Source of the DNA: Pseudomonas frederiksbergensis
GTDB taxonomy: Bacteria > Pseudomonadota > Gammaproteobacteria > Pseudomonadales > Pseudomonadaceae
Direction: 5' to 3'
Assembly (NCBI RefSeq): GCF_003732275.1
Contig: NZ_MOBM01000038.1
Span: forward strand, 1,144,679 to 1,208,678
Length of the DNA: 64,000 nt
Shown piece by piece: positions 54,281 through 63,335 of this stretch. The first letter of the stretch is position 1, and every line of letters begins with the position of its first letter. The notes beneath the pieces were generated by a model that worked only from the letters and a program-made list of their open reading frames with translations, did not search any database and was not told the origin of the DNA. A program made the position numbers and the translations under genes.

Positions 54281-54315
54281 AAAAAAAAGCCCCGCGACCG
54301 AATGAGGCGCGGGGC
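54281..54315 (-). terminator. Rho-independent terminator of mexEF-oprN
   Basis: Stem GCCCCGCG (54289-54296) with CGCGGGGC (54308-54315) and an 11-base loop; on the minus strand it is followed by eight T residues. Confidence 0.88.
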
Positions 54316-54361
54316 AAAAGAATTGGTTGGTTGCGGCCAACCAAAGGAGTTCTTTAAAACG

Positions 54362-55783
54362 TTACTTGCTGGCGACCGTCTCTGGTTGCCAGCCGCCGCC
54401 GAGGGCTTTGTAGATGGCGACAATGCCGCGATACAAATCGACTTCGGCCTGGGCCTGGGTGTCTTCCGCTGCCAGGCGCTCACGCTGGGCATCGAGCAGC
54501 ACGAGGAAGTCCACGGTGCCTTCGCGGTAGCGAATGTCGGCGAGATCGGCAGCGGCGCGGCTTGATTCGCTTTGACGAATCAGCGAGATCAGGCGCTGCT
54601 GACGTTTACCGTAATCGCTGAAGGCGTTTTCCGACTCTTCCAGCGCCAGCAGTACTTGCTGCTCGTAGGTCGCCAAGGCGCCTTCGGCTTCAGCATCGGC
54701 ACCGCGCAAACGGGCGCGTACGCTGCCCAGGTCGAATGCCGCCCAGGTAATGCTTGGGCCCAGCGCCCAGGCGTTGGCCGCCGAGGAGCCGATCTGCGAG
54801 CCGCGCCCGGCGGTGAAACCGAGGAAGCCGCTGAGACTGACCCGTGGGAACAAATCAGCCTTGGCCACGCCGATGCGAGCGGTGGCGGCCGCCAGTTTGC
54901 GCTCGGCGCTGAGGATGTCCGGACGCCGTTGCAGCAGTTCGCCCGGATCACCGATCGGCAGGGCCTTGGCGATTGCCGGCAAGTCTTTTGGACTCAGGTC
55001 GACGGTCAGCTTGTCCGGACGCTCACCCAGCAGGGTGGCGATGCGGTTGCGCTGACGCACCTGTTCGGCCTGCAGTTGCGGCACGCTGGCTTCGACAGAG
55101 GCCAGGCGCGCATCGGCGCGAACCACGTCCAGCTGATCGCCGACACCGGCATCACGCAGGTTTTCGGTGATCTTGCGCGATTCCTGCTGGTTGTTCAGAT
55201 TGGCCAGGGCGATCTTTTCCCGCAACTGCGCGCCGCGCAGTTGGCCATAGGCGTCCACCAGTTCGGCAATCATGGTGACTTGCAGTTGGTAAAGATCGGC
55301 TTCGGCCGCCTGCTGTTCGGCGTCGCTGGATTCCAGATTGCGCTGGATGCGACCGAACAAGTCCAGTTCCCAGGCCATGTCCAGGCCCAGGTCATAGCGT
55401 TCACTGTTGACCCGTTTAGTGGTCTGGCCGGGAATCTGCCCTTTGGCCAAATCACTGCTCGCGCGACTGGTGATGGTCGGCATGGCGTCATTGCTGGCGT
55501 CATCGCGAATTGCCCGGGCCGCTTTCCAGCGGGCGAAGGCCACGCGCAAATCACGGTTGCCTTGCAAGGATTGCGTCACCAGTTGGTTGAGTGTCGGATC
55601 CTCGAACTGCTGCCACCAGATGCCTTCGAAACGTGCGCGGTCAAAATTCTTCTGACCGGCGCTGCCATCGGTGGCGGCCGTGATATTGGCCGCCTCCGTA
55701 GCTGGGGTTTTGTAGTCCGGGCCGACGGCGCAGGCACTCAGGGCCAGTACCAGAAGGCTCGGCAGGAAGGCTTTCAGGCTCAT
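54362..55783 (-). CDS. oprN: Outer-membrane efflux lipoprotein OprN-like
   Basis: A 473-residue TolC/OprM-family channel. The N-terminus is a lipoprotein signal (LLVLALSACAVGPDY, lipidated Cys in the LSAC lipobox), then two OEP repeats with long helices (such as LLQRRPDILSAERKLAAATA near residue 285). It forms a trimeric channel that completes the MexEF pump. Its ATG overlaps the mexF stop by four bases (ATGA). A strong terminator follows. Confidence 0.92.
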   Translation of the reverse strand: MSLKAFLPSLLVLALSACAVGPDYKTPATEAANITAATDGSAGQKNFDRARFEGIWWQQFEDPTLNQLVTQSLQGNRDLRVAFARWKAARAIRDDASNDAMPTITSRASSDLAKGQIPGQTTKRVNSERYDLGLDMAWELDLFGRIQRNLESSDAEQQAAEADLYQLQVTMIAELVDAYGQLRGAQLREKIALANLNNQQESRKITENLRDAGVGDQLDVVRADARLASVEASVPQLQAEQVRQRNRIATLLGERPDKLTVDLSPKDLPAIAKALPIGDPGELLQRRPDILSAERKLAAATARIGVAKADLFPRVSLSGFLGFTAGRGSQIGSSAANAWALGPSITWAAFDLGSVRARLRGADAEAEGALATYEQQVLLALEESENAFSDYGKRQQRLISLIRQSESSRAAADLADIRYREGTVDFLVLLDAQRERLAAEDTQAQAEVDLYRGIVAIYKALGGGWQPETVASK

Positions 55784-58700
55784 TGTTGCGCCTCCAGTTG
55801 CTTTTCCAATTTCAGCGCCTTGGCCGCTTTGCGCGCTTCACCGCGCTCCACAAAGTTGCGAATCAGTACGTAGAACACCGGCGTCAGCAACAGACCGAAG
55901 AAGGTCACCCCGAGCATCCCGGAGAACACCGCTACACCCATGGCATGACGCATTTCGGCACCGGCACCGCTGGAGAAAACCAGAGGCACAACACCCATGA
56001 TGAACGCGAAGGAGGTCATCAGGATCGGCCGCAGACGCAGGCGGCAAGCTTCCAGTACCGCTGCCAGCGGGCCGAGGCCTTCTTCCTGTTTGTCCTTGGC
56101 AAACTCGACGATCAGAATCGCGTTCTTACATGCAAGTCCCACCAGTACGATCAAGCCGATCTGGGTGAAGATGTTGTTATCGCCGCCCGAGGCAATCACA
56201 CCGGTAATGGCCGACAGCAGGGTCATCGGTACGATCAGGATCACCGCCAGTGGCAGGCTCCAGCTTTCGTACTGCGCCGCGAGTACCAGGAACGCCAGCA
56301 GTACGCAGAGCGGGAACACGAACAGCGCCGTGTTGCCGGACAGAATCTGCTGGTAGGTCAGGTCGGTCCACTCGTAGGTCATGCCGTTGGGCAATTCGTC
56401 CTTGAGCAGTTTCTCGATGGCTTTCTCGGCCTGGCCGGAGCTGTAGCCGGGGGCTGCCGCACCGTTGATTTCCGCGGTGATGAAGCCGTTGTAGTGCATC
56501 ACGCGGTCTGGCCCCGAGGTGTCGCTGACCTTGATGAAGGTCGCCAGCGGAATCATCTCGCCCCGGTTGTTACGCACTTTCAGTTGACCGATCTGGTCCG
56601 ATTCGAGGCGGAACTGCTGCTCAGCCTGAACGTTGACCTGGTAGGTGCGACCGAAGCGGTTGAAGTCGTTGGCATACAGCGAACCCAGATAGATCTGCAG
56701 GGTGTCGAAGATGTCGCTGACGGCCACGCCGTGGGTCTTGGCTTTTTCCCGGTCGATGGCGGCATCGACCTGCGGCACGTTCACGGTGTAGCTGGTGAAC
56801 AGAGCGGCCAGTTCCGGGACGCTGTGGCTTTTGGTGATGATGTTCATGGTTTCTTTGTACAGCTCGTCATAGCCCAGGTTGCCCCGGTCTTCGATCTGCA
56901 GGCGGAAACCGCCAATGGTCCCCAGGCCTTGTACCGGCGGCGGCGGGAAGATCGCCATGTAGGCTTCCTGAATCCCGGCGTACTGGCCGTTCAATGCACC
57001 GGCAATCGCACCGGCGGACATGCTCGGGTCCTTGCGCTCGTCGAAAGGCTTCAGGGTCACGAACACGATGCCGGAGTTAGGGCTGTTGGTGAACCCGTTG
57101 ATCGACAGACCCGGGAAGGCCACCGCGCTTTCCACGCCAGGCTGTTTCAGGGCCAGGTCGGACATGCGCTTGATCACGTCTTCGGTACGGTCCAGGCTCG
57201 AGGCGTCCGGCAGTTGCGCGAAGGCCACCAGGTATTGCTTGTCCTGGCCGGGTACGAAACCGGTCGGGGTACTGGAGAAACCGAAGAACGTCAACACCAT
57301 CAGGCCAGCGTACAGCAGCAGGGCGATACCGCTGCTGCGGATAACCCGGCCTACAGTGCCGACATAACCGTGGCTGGCCTTGTCAAAGAAGCGGTTGAAC
57401 GGATGGAACAACCAGCCACCGAAGATCTTGTCCAGAACCTTGGAGAAACGGTCTTTCGGTGCGTCATGGCTCTTGAGCAACACGGCGGCCAGCGCCGGCG
57501 ACAAGGTCAGCGAGTTGAAGGCCGAGATCACGGTCGAAATCGCAATCGTCAGGGCGAACTGTTTATAGAACTGCCCGGTCAAGCCGGAGATGAACGCCGC
57601 CGGGATAAACACCGCACACAACACCAGCGCCGTCGCGATGATCGGGCCGGTCACTTCACGCATCGCACGCTTGGTGGCTTCTACAGGGGTTAATCCGAGC
57701 CCGATGTTTCGCTCGACGTTCTCCACCACCACGATCGCATCGTCGACCACGATACCAATGGCCAGTACCAGTCCGAACAGCGACAGGGCGTTCAACGAGA
57801 AGCCGAACAGGTGCATCACCGCGAACGTACCGATCAGCGAAACCGGCACTGCTACCAACGGGATGATCGAGGCGCGCCAGGTTTGCAGGAACAGGATCAC
57901 CACGAGTACAACGAGGATCAGCGCTTCGAAGAGGGTGTGAACCACCGCCTCGATGGAACCGCGCACGAAGATCGTCGGGTCATAGACGATGCTGAAATCC
58001 ATGCCTTCCGGGAAGTTCTTCTTCAGCTCGGCCATTTTCTCCCGAACGTCGTTGGAGATCTGGATCGCGTTGGAGCCAGGGCGCTGGAAGATCGGGATCG
58101 CCACCGCCGGCTGGTTGTCGAGCAAGGAGCGCAGGGCGTACTGGCTGGAGCCGAGTTCGACGCGAGCGATGTCTTTAAGGCGAGTGATTTCACCATTCTC
58201 ACCGGAGCGAATGATGATGTTCTCGAACTCTTCCTCGGAAACCAGACGGCCTTGCGTGTTCACCGACAGCTGGAACGCGGTGGCATTCGGCGCCGGCGGA
58301 GCGCCCAGGGCACCGGCCGCCACTTGACGGTTCTGTTCACGGATCGCAGTGACCACATCGGTGGCGGTCAGGTTGCGCGAAGCGGTCTTGTTCGGATCGA
58401 GCCACACCCGCAGCGAGTAATCGCCCATCCCGAACAGCTGCACATCACCGACACCGCCCAGACGCGCCAACTCATCCTTGATGTTGAGCAAGGCGTAGTT
58501 GGACAGGTAAAGCATGTCGTAGCGTTTGTCCGGCGAGGTCAAGTGCACAACCATGGTCAGGTCGGGCGACGCCTTGTCCACGGTGATACCGATGCGCGTC
58601 ACTTCCTCGGGAAGTTTGGGCTCGGTCCGGGTCACGCGGTTCTGAACCTGAACCTGCGCGTTATCCAGGTCAGTGCCCAGGGCGAAGGTGATGGTCAGGG

Positions 58701-58971
58701 TGATCTTGCCGTCAGCGGTGGACTGCGAGGACATGTACAGCATGTTCTCGACGCCGGTGATGGCTTGCTCCAACGGAGCGGCCACGGTTTCACCGATGAC
58801 TTTAGGGTTGGCGCCCGGGAAGTTGGCACGGACCACAACGGTCGGTGGCACGACTTCCGGGTATTCGCTGATCGGCAACTGGAACAGCGAGATGGCGCCA
58901 GCGATCAGGATCAGCAGCGACAGTACCGCTGCAAAGATCGGCCGTGAAATGAAGAACTGGGAAAAATTCAT
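55780..58971 (-). CDS. mexF: RND multidrug efflux transporter MexF
   Basis: A 1063-residue RND/HAE1 pump with 12 predicted membrane helices and two large periplasmic loops. The N-terminus MNFSQFFISRPIFAAVLSLL and the following region closely match MexF as I recall it. The proton-relay Asp pair is in GIVVDDAIVVVENVERN, and a Lys in LVGLACKNAILIVEFAKD. MexEF-OprN exports chloramphenicol, fluoroquinolones and quinolone-signal precursors in P. aeruginosa. It is the middle gene of the operon, 15 bases after mexE. Confidence 0.95.
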   Translation of the reverse strand: MNFSQFFISRPIFAAVLSLLILIAGAISLFQLPISEYPEVVPPTVVVRANFPGANPKVIGETVAAPLEQAITGVENMLYMSSQSTADGKITLTITFALGTDLDNAQVQVQNRVTRTEPKLPEEVTRIGITVDKASPDLTMVVHLTSPDKRYDMLYLSNYALLNIKDELARLGGVGDVQLFGMGDYSLRVWLDPNKTASRNLTATDVVTAIREQNRQVAAGALGAPPAPNATAFQLSVNTQGRLVSEEEFENIIIRSGENGEITRLKDIARVELGSSQYALRSLLDNQPAVAIPIFQRPGSNAIQISNDVREKMAELKKNFPEGMDFSIVYDPTIFVRGSIEAVVHTLFEALILVVLVVILFLQTWRASIIPLVAVPVSLIGTFAVMHLFGFSLNALSLFGLVLAIGIVVDDAIVVVENVERNIGLGLTPVEATKRAMREVTGPIIATALVLCAVFIPAAFISGLTGQFYKQFALTIAISTVISAFNSLTLSPALAAVLLKSHDAPKDRFSKVLDKIFGGWLFHPFNRFFDKASHGYVGTVGRVIRSSGIALLLYAGLMVLTFFGFSSTPTGFVPGQDKQYLVAFAQLPDASSLDRTEDVIKRMSDLALKQPGVESAVAFPGLSINGFTNSPNSGIVFVTLKPFDERKDPSMSAGAIAGALNGQYAGIQEAYMAIFPPPPVQGLGTIGGFRLQIEDRGNLGYDELYKETMNIITKSHSVPELAALFTSYTVNVPQVDAAIDREKAKTHGVAVSDIFDTLQIYLGSLYANDFNRFGRTYQVNVQAEQQFRLESDQIGQLKVRNNRGEMIPLATFIKVSDTSGPDRVMHYNGFITAEINGAAAPGYSSGQAEKAIEKLLKDELPNGMTYEWTDLTYQQILSGNTALFVFPLCVLLAFLVLAAQYESWSLPLAVILIVPMTLLSAITGVIASGGDNNIFTQIGLIVLVGLACKNAILIVEFAKDKQEEGLGPLAAVLEACRLRLRPILMTSFAFIMGVVPLVFSSGAGAEMRHAMGVAVFSGMLGVTFFGLLLTPVFYVLIRNFVERGEARKAAKALKLEKQLEAQQ

Positions 58972-58986
58972 CGGAGTAATTGTCCC

Positions 58987-60240
58987 TTAACCGCGTGGAG
59001 TGGCAGCAGCCACTTTCACAACCGTACCCGGCGCGACCTTGGCAGGCGCGACTTGGGGCAGGTTGCTGGCTTCCAGCGCTTGTCGTTGTTGTGCGAGGGC
59101 CGCGAGGGTTTCCTGGCTGGCCATCGGGATCACTTCAGGGGTGACCGGTGAACCAGGGCGAACCCGTTGCAAGCCCTTGACGATGATGGTGTCGTCCTTG
59201 TTCAGGCCGCTGCGCACGATGCGCAGACCTTCGATCTTCGGACCCAGCTCGACAGGGCGGTAAGCCGTTTTATTGTCGGCATCCATCACCAGCACGAACT
59301 TTTTACCCAAGTCGGTACCGACCGCTTCGTCGTTGATCAACACCGCGGAGTAAGTACCGCTGCCCACCAGTTTCAGGCGGGCATAAAGACCTGGGGTGTA
59401 GGTGCCGTCGCTGTTGTCGAACACCGCACGACCGCGGATGGTGCCGGTCTTCGGGTTGACCTGGTTATCGACGAAGTTCATCTGGCCCTGGTGCGGGTTG
59501 CCGTCTTCATTGGACAGGCCGAGGTAAACCGGCGTGGTGGCGCCGCGTTGGCCCTGGCGGGCGAGCTGGGTGTATTTAAGGAAGACACGCTCGTCGGCGT
59601 CGAAGTAGGCGTAGACCTTGTCGGTAGACACCACGCTGGTCAGCGCGGTCGTATCGGCGGTCACCAGGTTGCCGGCGGTGATTTCCGCACGGCTGACACG
59701 GCCGCTGATAGGCGCAGTGACGCGGGTGAAACTCAGGTTCAGTTTGGCCAGGTCCAGTTGGGCCTGGAGGGCGCCGACGGCCGCGCGAGCTTCTTGAGCC
59801 GCGCTGGTGCGCGAGTCGGCGAGTTCAGCGGAAATCGCGTTGCTGGTGCGCAGACGTTCGCCGCGCTGGGATTCGTTTTCGCTGCGGGTGGCGGTGGCGC
59901 GAGCCTGGGCAACCAGGGCTTCGAGGCGGCGGACCTCAGCCTGGAAGGGGCGCGGGTCGATCTGGAACAACAGATCGCCTTTCTTGACCAGCGCGCCTTC
60001 GGTGAAGGCCACGTCATCGATCTGGCCGGAAACCCGTGGACGAATCTCTACTGTTTCCGGCGCTTCAAGGCGCCCGGTGAATTCGTCCCACTCGTTGACC
60101 GGTTGTTCCAGCACCTTGGCCACGCTGACTTTGGCCGCGGGCATGGTGGCGGCAGCGTCCGGAGTCTTGCCGCAAGCGCTCATCACCAGCACGGCCAACA
60201 GGGCCAAGGGGAAGCGCAAATGTTTGAGTGACTGTTCCAT
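58987..60240 (-). CDS. mexE: RND efflux membrane fusion lipoprotein MexE
   Basis: A 417-residue periplasmic adaptor. The signal LLAVLVMSACGKTPD ends in a lipobox Cys (near residue 24 of the form starting MEQSLKHLRF). A lipoyl domain, a helical hairpin (residues ~95-165) and a beta-barrel domain with YTPGLYARLKLVG follow. It joins MexF to OprN. I chose the ATG at 60240; a codon five residues further upstream is also open. Confidence 0.92.
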   Translation of the reverse strand: MEQSLKHLRFPLALLAVLVMSACGKTPDAAATMPAAKVSVAKVLEQPVNEWDEFTGRLEAPETVEIRPRVSGQIDDVAFTEGALVKKGDLLFQIDPRPFQAEVRRLEALVAQARATATRSENESQRGERLRTSNAISAELADSRTSAAQEARAAVGALQAQLDLAKLNLSFTRVTAPISGRVSRAEITAGNLVTADTTALTSVVSTDKVYAYFDADERVFLKYTQLARQGQRGATTPVYLGLSNEDGNPHQGQMNFVDNQVNPKTGTIRGRAVFDNSDGTYTPGLYARLKLVGSGTYSAVLINDEAVGTDLGKKFVLVMDADNKTAYRPVELGPKIEGLRIVRSGLNKDDTIIVKGLQRVRPGSPVTPEVIPMASQETLAALAQQRQALEASNLPQVAPAKVAPGTVVKVAAATPRG

Positions 60241-60725
60241 GGATGCATCCGCCAATGTATTGAGATGGACGGATGATGCTTGGCGGGGGTGTATGGCACG
60301 AATCGAATGAAGCGAAGGTAACTATCATTCGGAATGATATAAGCTCAAAGCGAGCCCTCTAGCATGCACCTTCCGTTAGTGGGCTATCAAATGAAATGAT
60401 GACAATTCAGTGTTGCAGGGAGTGTAAAGGATTGGCTTGGAACTGTGTTGCGGCCATCAGCCTCAACCCAAAACTGAGGATCAAGCCAGGTGATCCGGAT
60501 CTCCGAAGAACATTTTGACTAGGCTCTATGGCGGTGGTTTAAGGCTGAAAAAGCTTAGCGATGCCCCCACTAGCACCCAGCACACGAGCGACCGAAACGG
60601 GGGGCTGACTGAGCCCGAAAACTCTTGAATAGCCACTAAGATCACGGCGAGAAAGTCAGATCCGACAGGCACCCATAAAAAAGCGGGTGACTGTCAGATC
60701 AAGTAGGGCTTACTGCATCAAATTC
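60241..60725. promoter_or_regulatory. Upstream region of mexEF-oprN
   Basis: 485 bases without a gene. Two ATCA-N7-TGAT palindromes at 60324-60338 and 60386-60400, 62 bp apart, match the T-N11-A form of LysR-type sites and are candidates for a MexT-like activator. A separate 16-bp imperfect inverted repeat (60659-60674 and 60685-60700) lies near the end of the SCP2-like gene. Confidence 0.45.
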
Positions 60726-61124
60726 CTAGCGCGTCGAAGGGTAAAATGCTGATGTTTTTTTACCGGGCTGCAAGTATTCAGTTAATCCCTGGAACCACAT
60801 CACTTCAACAAAGTCACCGCGGATAACCAAGTCCTCTTTACGCAATCCTGTCAGAAATGCATCTTTACTATCTTTGGCAGACAGAATGGCGAAACCCTTT
60901 GCTGCATCTCTAAACGACAGGGTGAATTTTGGCTTTTCAGTCAAACCGGCAGAGGATTTTATCTTGCCGTTTTTAAGGGTGAAGTAGCGACCCACTCCGT
61001 CATGCGTTTGGATTTGAAAGACCAGCTCCTTGCCTTTAACGTATTTTGCACAGTCAGGACTTTTTTTGATTGTTCTCTGTAATAGCTTGGTCAACGCCCA
61101 TAACAAAAATTTAAACTTCAGCAT
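60726..61124 (-). CDS. SCP2-like sterol carrier domain protein
   Basis: A 132-residue protein resembling the SCP2 sterol-carrier domain: YVKGKELVFQIQTHDGVGRY near residue 28, then KPKFTLSFRDAAKGFAIL near 64 and LRKEDLVIRGDF near 92. SCP2 domains bind lipids or hydrophobic ligands. The ATG at 61124 overlaps the preceding hydrolase gene by 14 bases, so it is co-translated. It is the last gene of a group with a GMC oxidoreductase and an Old Yellow Enzyme, suggesting carriage of a sterol-like or lipophilic substrate. Confidence 0.75.
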   Translation of the reverse strand: MLKFKFLLWALTKLLQRTIKKSPDCAKYVKGKELVFQIQTHDGVGRYFTLKNGKIKSSAGLTEKPKFTLSFRDAAKGFAILSAKDSKDAFLTGLRKEDLVIRGDFVEVMWFQGLTEYLQPGKKTSAFYPSTR

Positions 61125-61992
61125 GGTGAGCTTGCTCCGCAAGGGGGGACTCGTTGAGGAATTGAATGGCGTGTTTGAGAAAACGCTCAGGGCATTGGAA
61201 TTGAGCACCATGACCGGCATCCGGGTACAGGAACAGTTGGGCGTTCGGGATGTTCTGAGCCATGTACCAGGAATTGACCGTTGGAACCATAACGTCATTC
61301 ATACCGTTCAGAATGAACGTCGGCTGTTTGATCTCGCGCAGATGATTGAAAGGATCGTTCGGGTCCAGCTTTGGCAAATAGTACATATTCGCTTCGATCT
61401 GGGCCTGTATCACTTCAGGAGAGCTGGGTGGGTCCTGGTCGACACGCTGATGACGGCGCTCCCAGAAATCACGTCCGGCCTGCTGCGCCGCCGCGGATCG
61501 ACCGAAGAACAGAAACAGAAAGTCTTCGAGGGTCGGAACGGGGCGCGGTGCAGCTTCCAGCACTCCAGGGTCTGAATCCGGATTACCGCCACGAGGTCCG
61601 GTGCCGAGCAGCATGAGCTTGCGGACGAGGTCGGGATGGCGTCGTGTCAGGTCCTGGGCCTGAAAACCACCCAGTGAGAAGCCTAGAACATCTACCTTGG
61701 ACAGGCCTAACTTGCGGATTACCGCAGCCGCGTCATCGGCCATATGTTCGATCCGGTTACGCGGTTTGCCGGAAGAAGAGGCAATCCCTCGACCGTTGTA
61801 GAGGATGACCTCGCGCCCTGCAGCCAGGCCATCCGTCATAAGTGGGTCCCAATGATCCATACCGCCGCGAAAATGTTGAAGGAAGAACAGGGGGGGCTGG
61901 CCTGTCGTATTGTTGCCCCAGCGGCGATAGGCAAATTGATCACCATCAACTTCCACGAAGCGGGTAGGGGTGGTGAAATGGGTGTCGGTCAT
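61111..61992 (-). CDS. Alpha/beta hydrolase
   Basis: A 293-residue cytosolic alpha/beta-hydrolase. The nucleophile elbow is GFSLGG near residue 103; a catalytic Asp lies in LNGMNDVMVP near 232, and the His in DAGHGAQFQCPERF near 262. A cap domain lies between about 130 and 210. The start MTDTHFTTPTRF is preceded by GAAGACTTCAAC. Substrate unknown; its operon neighbours suggest ester or lactone opening after oxidation of a cyclic compound. Confidence 0.85.
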   Translation of the reverse strand: MTDTHFTTPTRFVEVDGDQFAYRRWGNNTTGQPPLFFLQHFRGGMDHWDPLMTDGLAAGREVILYNGRGIASSSGKPRNRIEHMADDAAAVIRKLGLSKVDVLGFSLGGFQAQDLTRRHPDLVRKLMLLGTGPRGGNPDSDPGVLEAAPRPVPTLEDFLFLFFGRSAAAQQAGRDFWERRHQRVDQDPPSSPEVIQAQIEANMYYLPKLDPNDPFNHLREIKQPTFILNGMNDVMVPTVNSWYMAQNIPNAQLFLYPDAGHGAQFQCPERFLKHAIQFLNESPLAEQAHHAEV

Positions 61993-62045
61993 GTTGAAGT
62001 CTTCCAGGTGGTTATTGTGGCGATCGATGCGAGTGAGCCTCGGGC

Positions 62046-63311
62046 TCAGGCCCGTGCGCGCATGCGCCGCGTACGGAACGTGCCCCAGCCGCTTTTCATC
62101 ACTGATTTCGAAAGTGCCCACAGCCCACTTTCGTTGGGGCGCGGATCACCGCCATTGGCGATTCGTTTGAGCTGCAGCGTGTACCAGAAAATTTCCATGA
62201 CGCCCATCTGATCGATTTGCTTGATGCCTGTGGTGATCGGCCGTACACGTTGCGAACTGTCCTGACCTTGCAGCAGGGCCGCCGGTGCCTCGGGATCAAT
62301 GGCCAATAACCGCGCGAGGCCAATGACATCGAGCGCTCCGGAACGCAGCGCAGCGTTCATGGCGGCGGCACTGCGAAAACCGCCAGTGACCATCAAAGGC
62401 ACCTTGATCGAGGCGCGCACCTTTTCAGCAAACTCAAGAAAGTAAGCCTCCCGCGCTACGGTGGATGCTTTTTTCGTCTCCTGGAGCCCGCCGCTCATGG
62501 CTGGAGCCTCATAGGTGCCCCCCGAAATCTCAATCAGGTCGATGCCTGCTTCGGCAAGTGCATGAATCGTCGCCATTGATTCCTCTTCGGTGAAGCCTCC
62601 GCGCTGGAAATCTGCTGAGTTGAGCTTGATGCCGACGGGAAATTCGGCGCCGACCTGGCGGCGAATCTCGGCGTAAACAGCCAACACGAAACGTCGACGT
62701 TTTTCCGGGCTGCCTCCCCATTCATCCGTACGCCGATTGTGGTGTGGCGAGAGGAACTGGTTGATCAGATAACCGTGCGCGCCATGGATTTGCACGCCGC
62801 TGAAGCCGGCCTCCTTGCAGATGGCGGCGCTGCGTCCAAAGCGCCGGACGATATCTTCGATCTCGGCCGTGGTGGCTTCGCGCGGAGTCTCGAAAAGTGC
62901 GGCCATGTCCTCGCGGAACGGGACCGCTGATGGCGCGAGGTTGCTGTCATTCAGGCCCTTGGTCGACTGCTTGCCAGGGTGATTGAGCTGCACCCAGATC
63001 GCGGCTCCCTGCCTGGTTGCAGCACCGGCCCACTGGCGTAGCATAGGCATGTCAGTGACATCCTCGATCACCACGTTGCCTGGTTCGCCGAGCGCACGCC
63101 GGTCTATCATCACATTTCCGGTGATGAGCAAACCAATGCCCGAGGCGGACCAGCGCCGGTACAACTCGACCAGTTTCAACGTCGGGTGATTGTTGTAGGT
63201 GCCCAACGTTTCGCTCATGGATGCCTTGGCGAGGCGGTTGCGAAAAACGCTGCCGTTCGGGAGTTGCAAAGGCTGGTTCAGCAGATTTTCTTCAGGCGAG
63301 GCGGCGGTCAT
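62046..63311 (-). CDS. NADH:flavin oxidoreductase (Old Yellow Enzyme family)
   Basis: A 421-residue OYE-family TIM barrel. FMN and catalytic motifs are visible: GNVMIDRRALGEPGN near residue 65, the QLNHPGKQ strand near 107, the HGAHGYLINQFLSPHHNRR active-site segment near 175, and a late GLARLLAIDPEAP phosphate-binding loop near 332. These enzymes reduce activated C=C bonds. There is a 24-base gap to the GMC oxidoreductase gene upstream, so they share an operon. The C-terminal 60 residues lie beyond the core barrel. Confidence 0.9.
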   Translation of the reverse strand: MTAASPEENLLNQPLQLPNGSVFRNRLAKASMSETLGTYNNHPTLKLVELYRRWSASGIGLLITGNVMIDRRALGEPGNVVIEDVTDMPMLRQWAGAATRQGAAIWVQLNHPGKQSTKGLNDSNLAPSAVPFREDMAALFETPREATTAEIEDIVRRFGRSAAICKEAGFSGVQIHGAHGYLINQFLSPHHNRRTDEWGGSPEKRRRFVLAVYAEIRRQVGAEFPVGIKLNSADFQRGGFTEEESMATIHALAEAGIDLIEISGGTYEAPAMSGGLQETKKASTVAREAYFLEFAEKVRASIKVPLMVTGGFRSAAAMNAALRSGALDVIGLARLLAIDPEAPAALLQGQDSSQRVRPITTGIKQIDQMGVMEIFWYTLQLKRIANGGDPRPNESGLWALSKSVMKSGWGTFRTRRMRARA

Positions 63312-63335
63312 GGTGAGTTCTCAATAAGGGCTGTT

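Noticed and set aside
55783..57693. A 636-residue plus-strand frame opposite mexF
   Set aside because: Antisense shadow of mexF with a His/Arg/Gln-rich composition typical of such frames.
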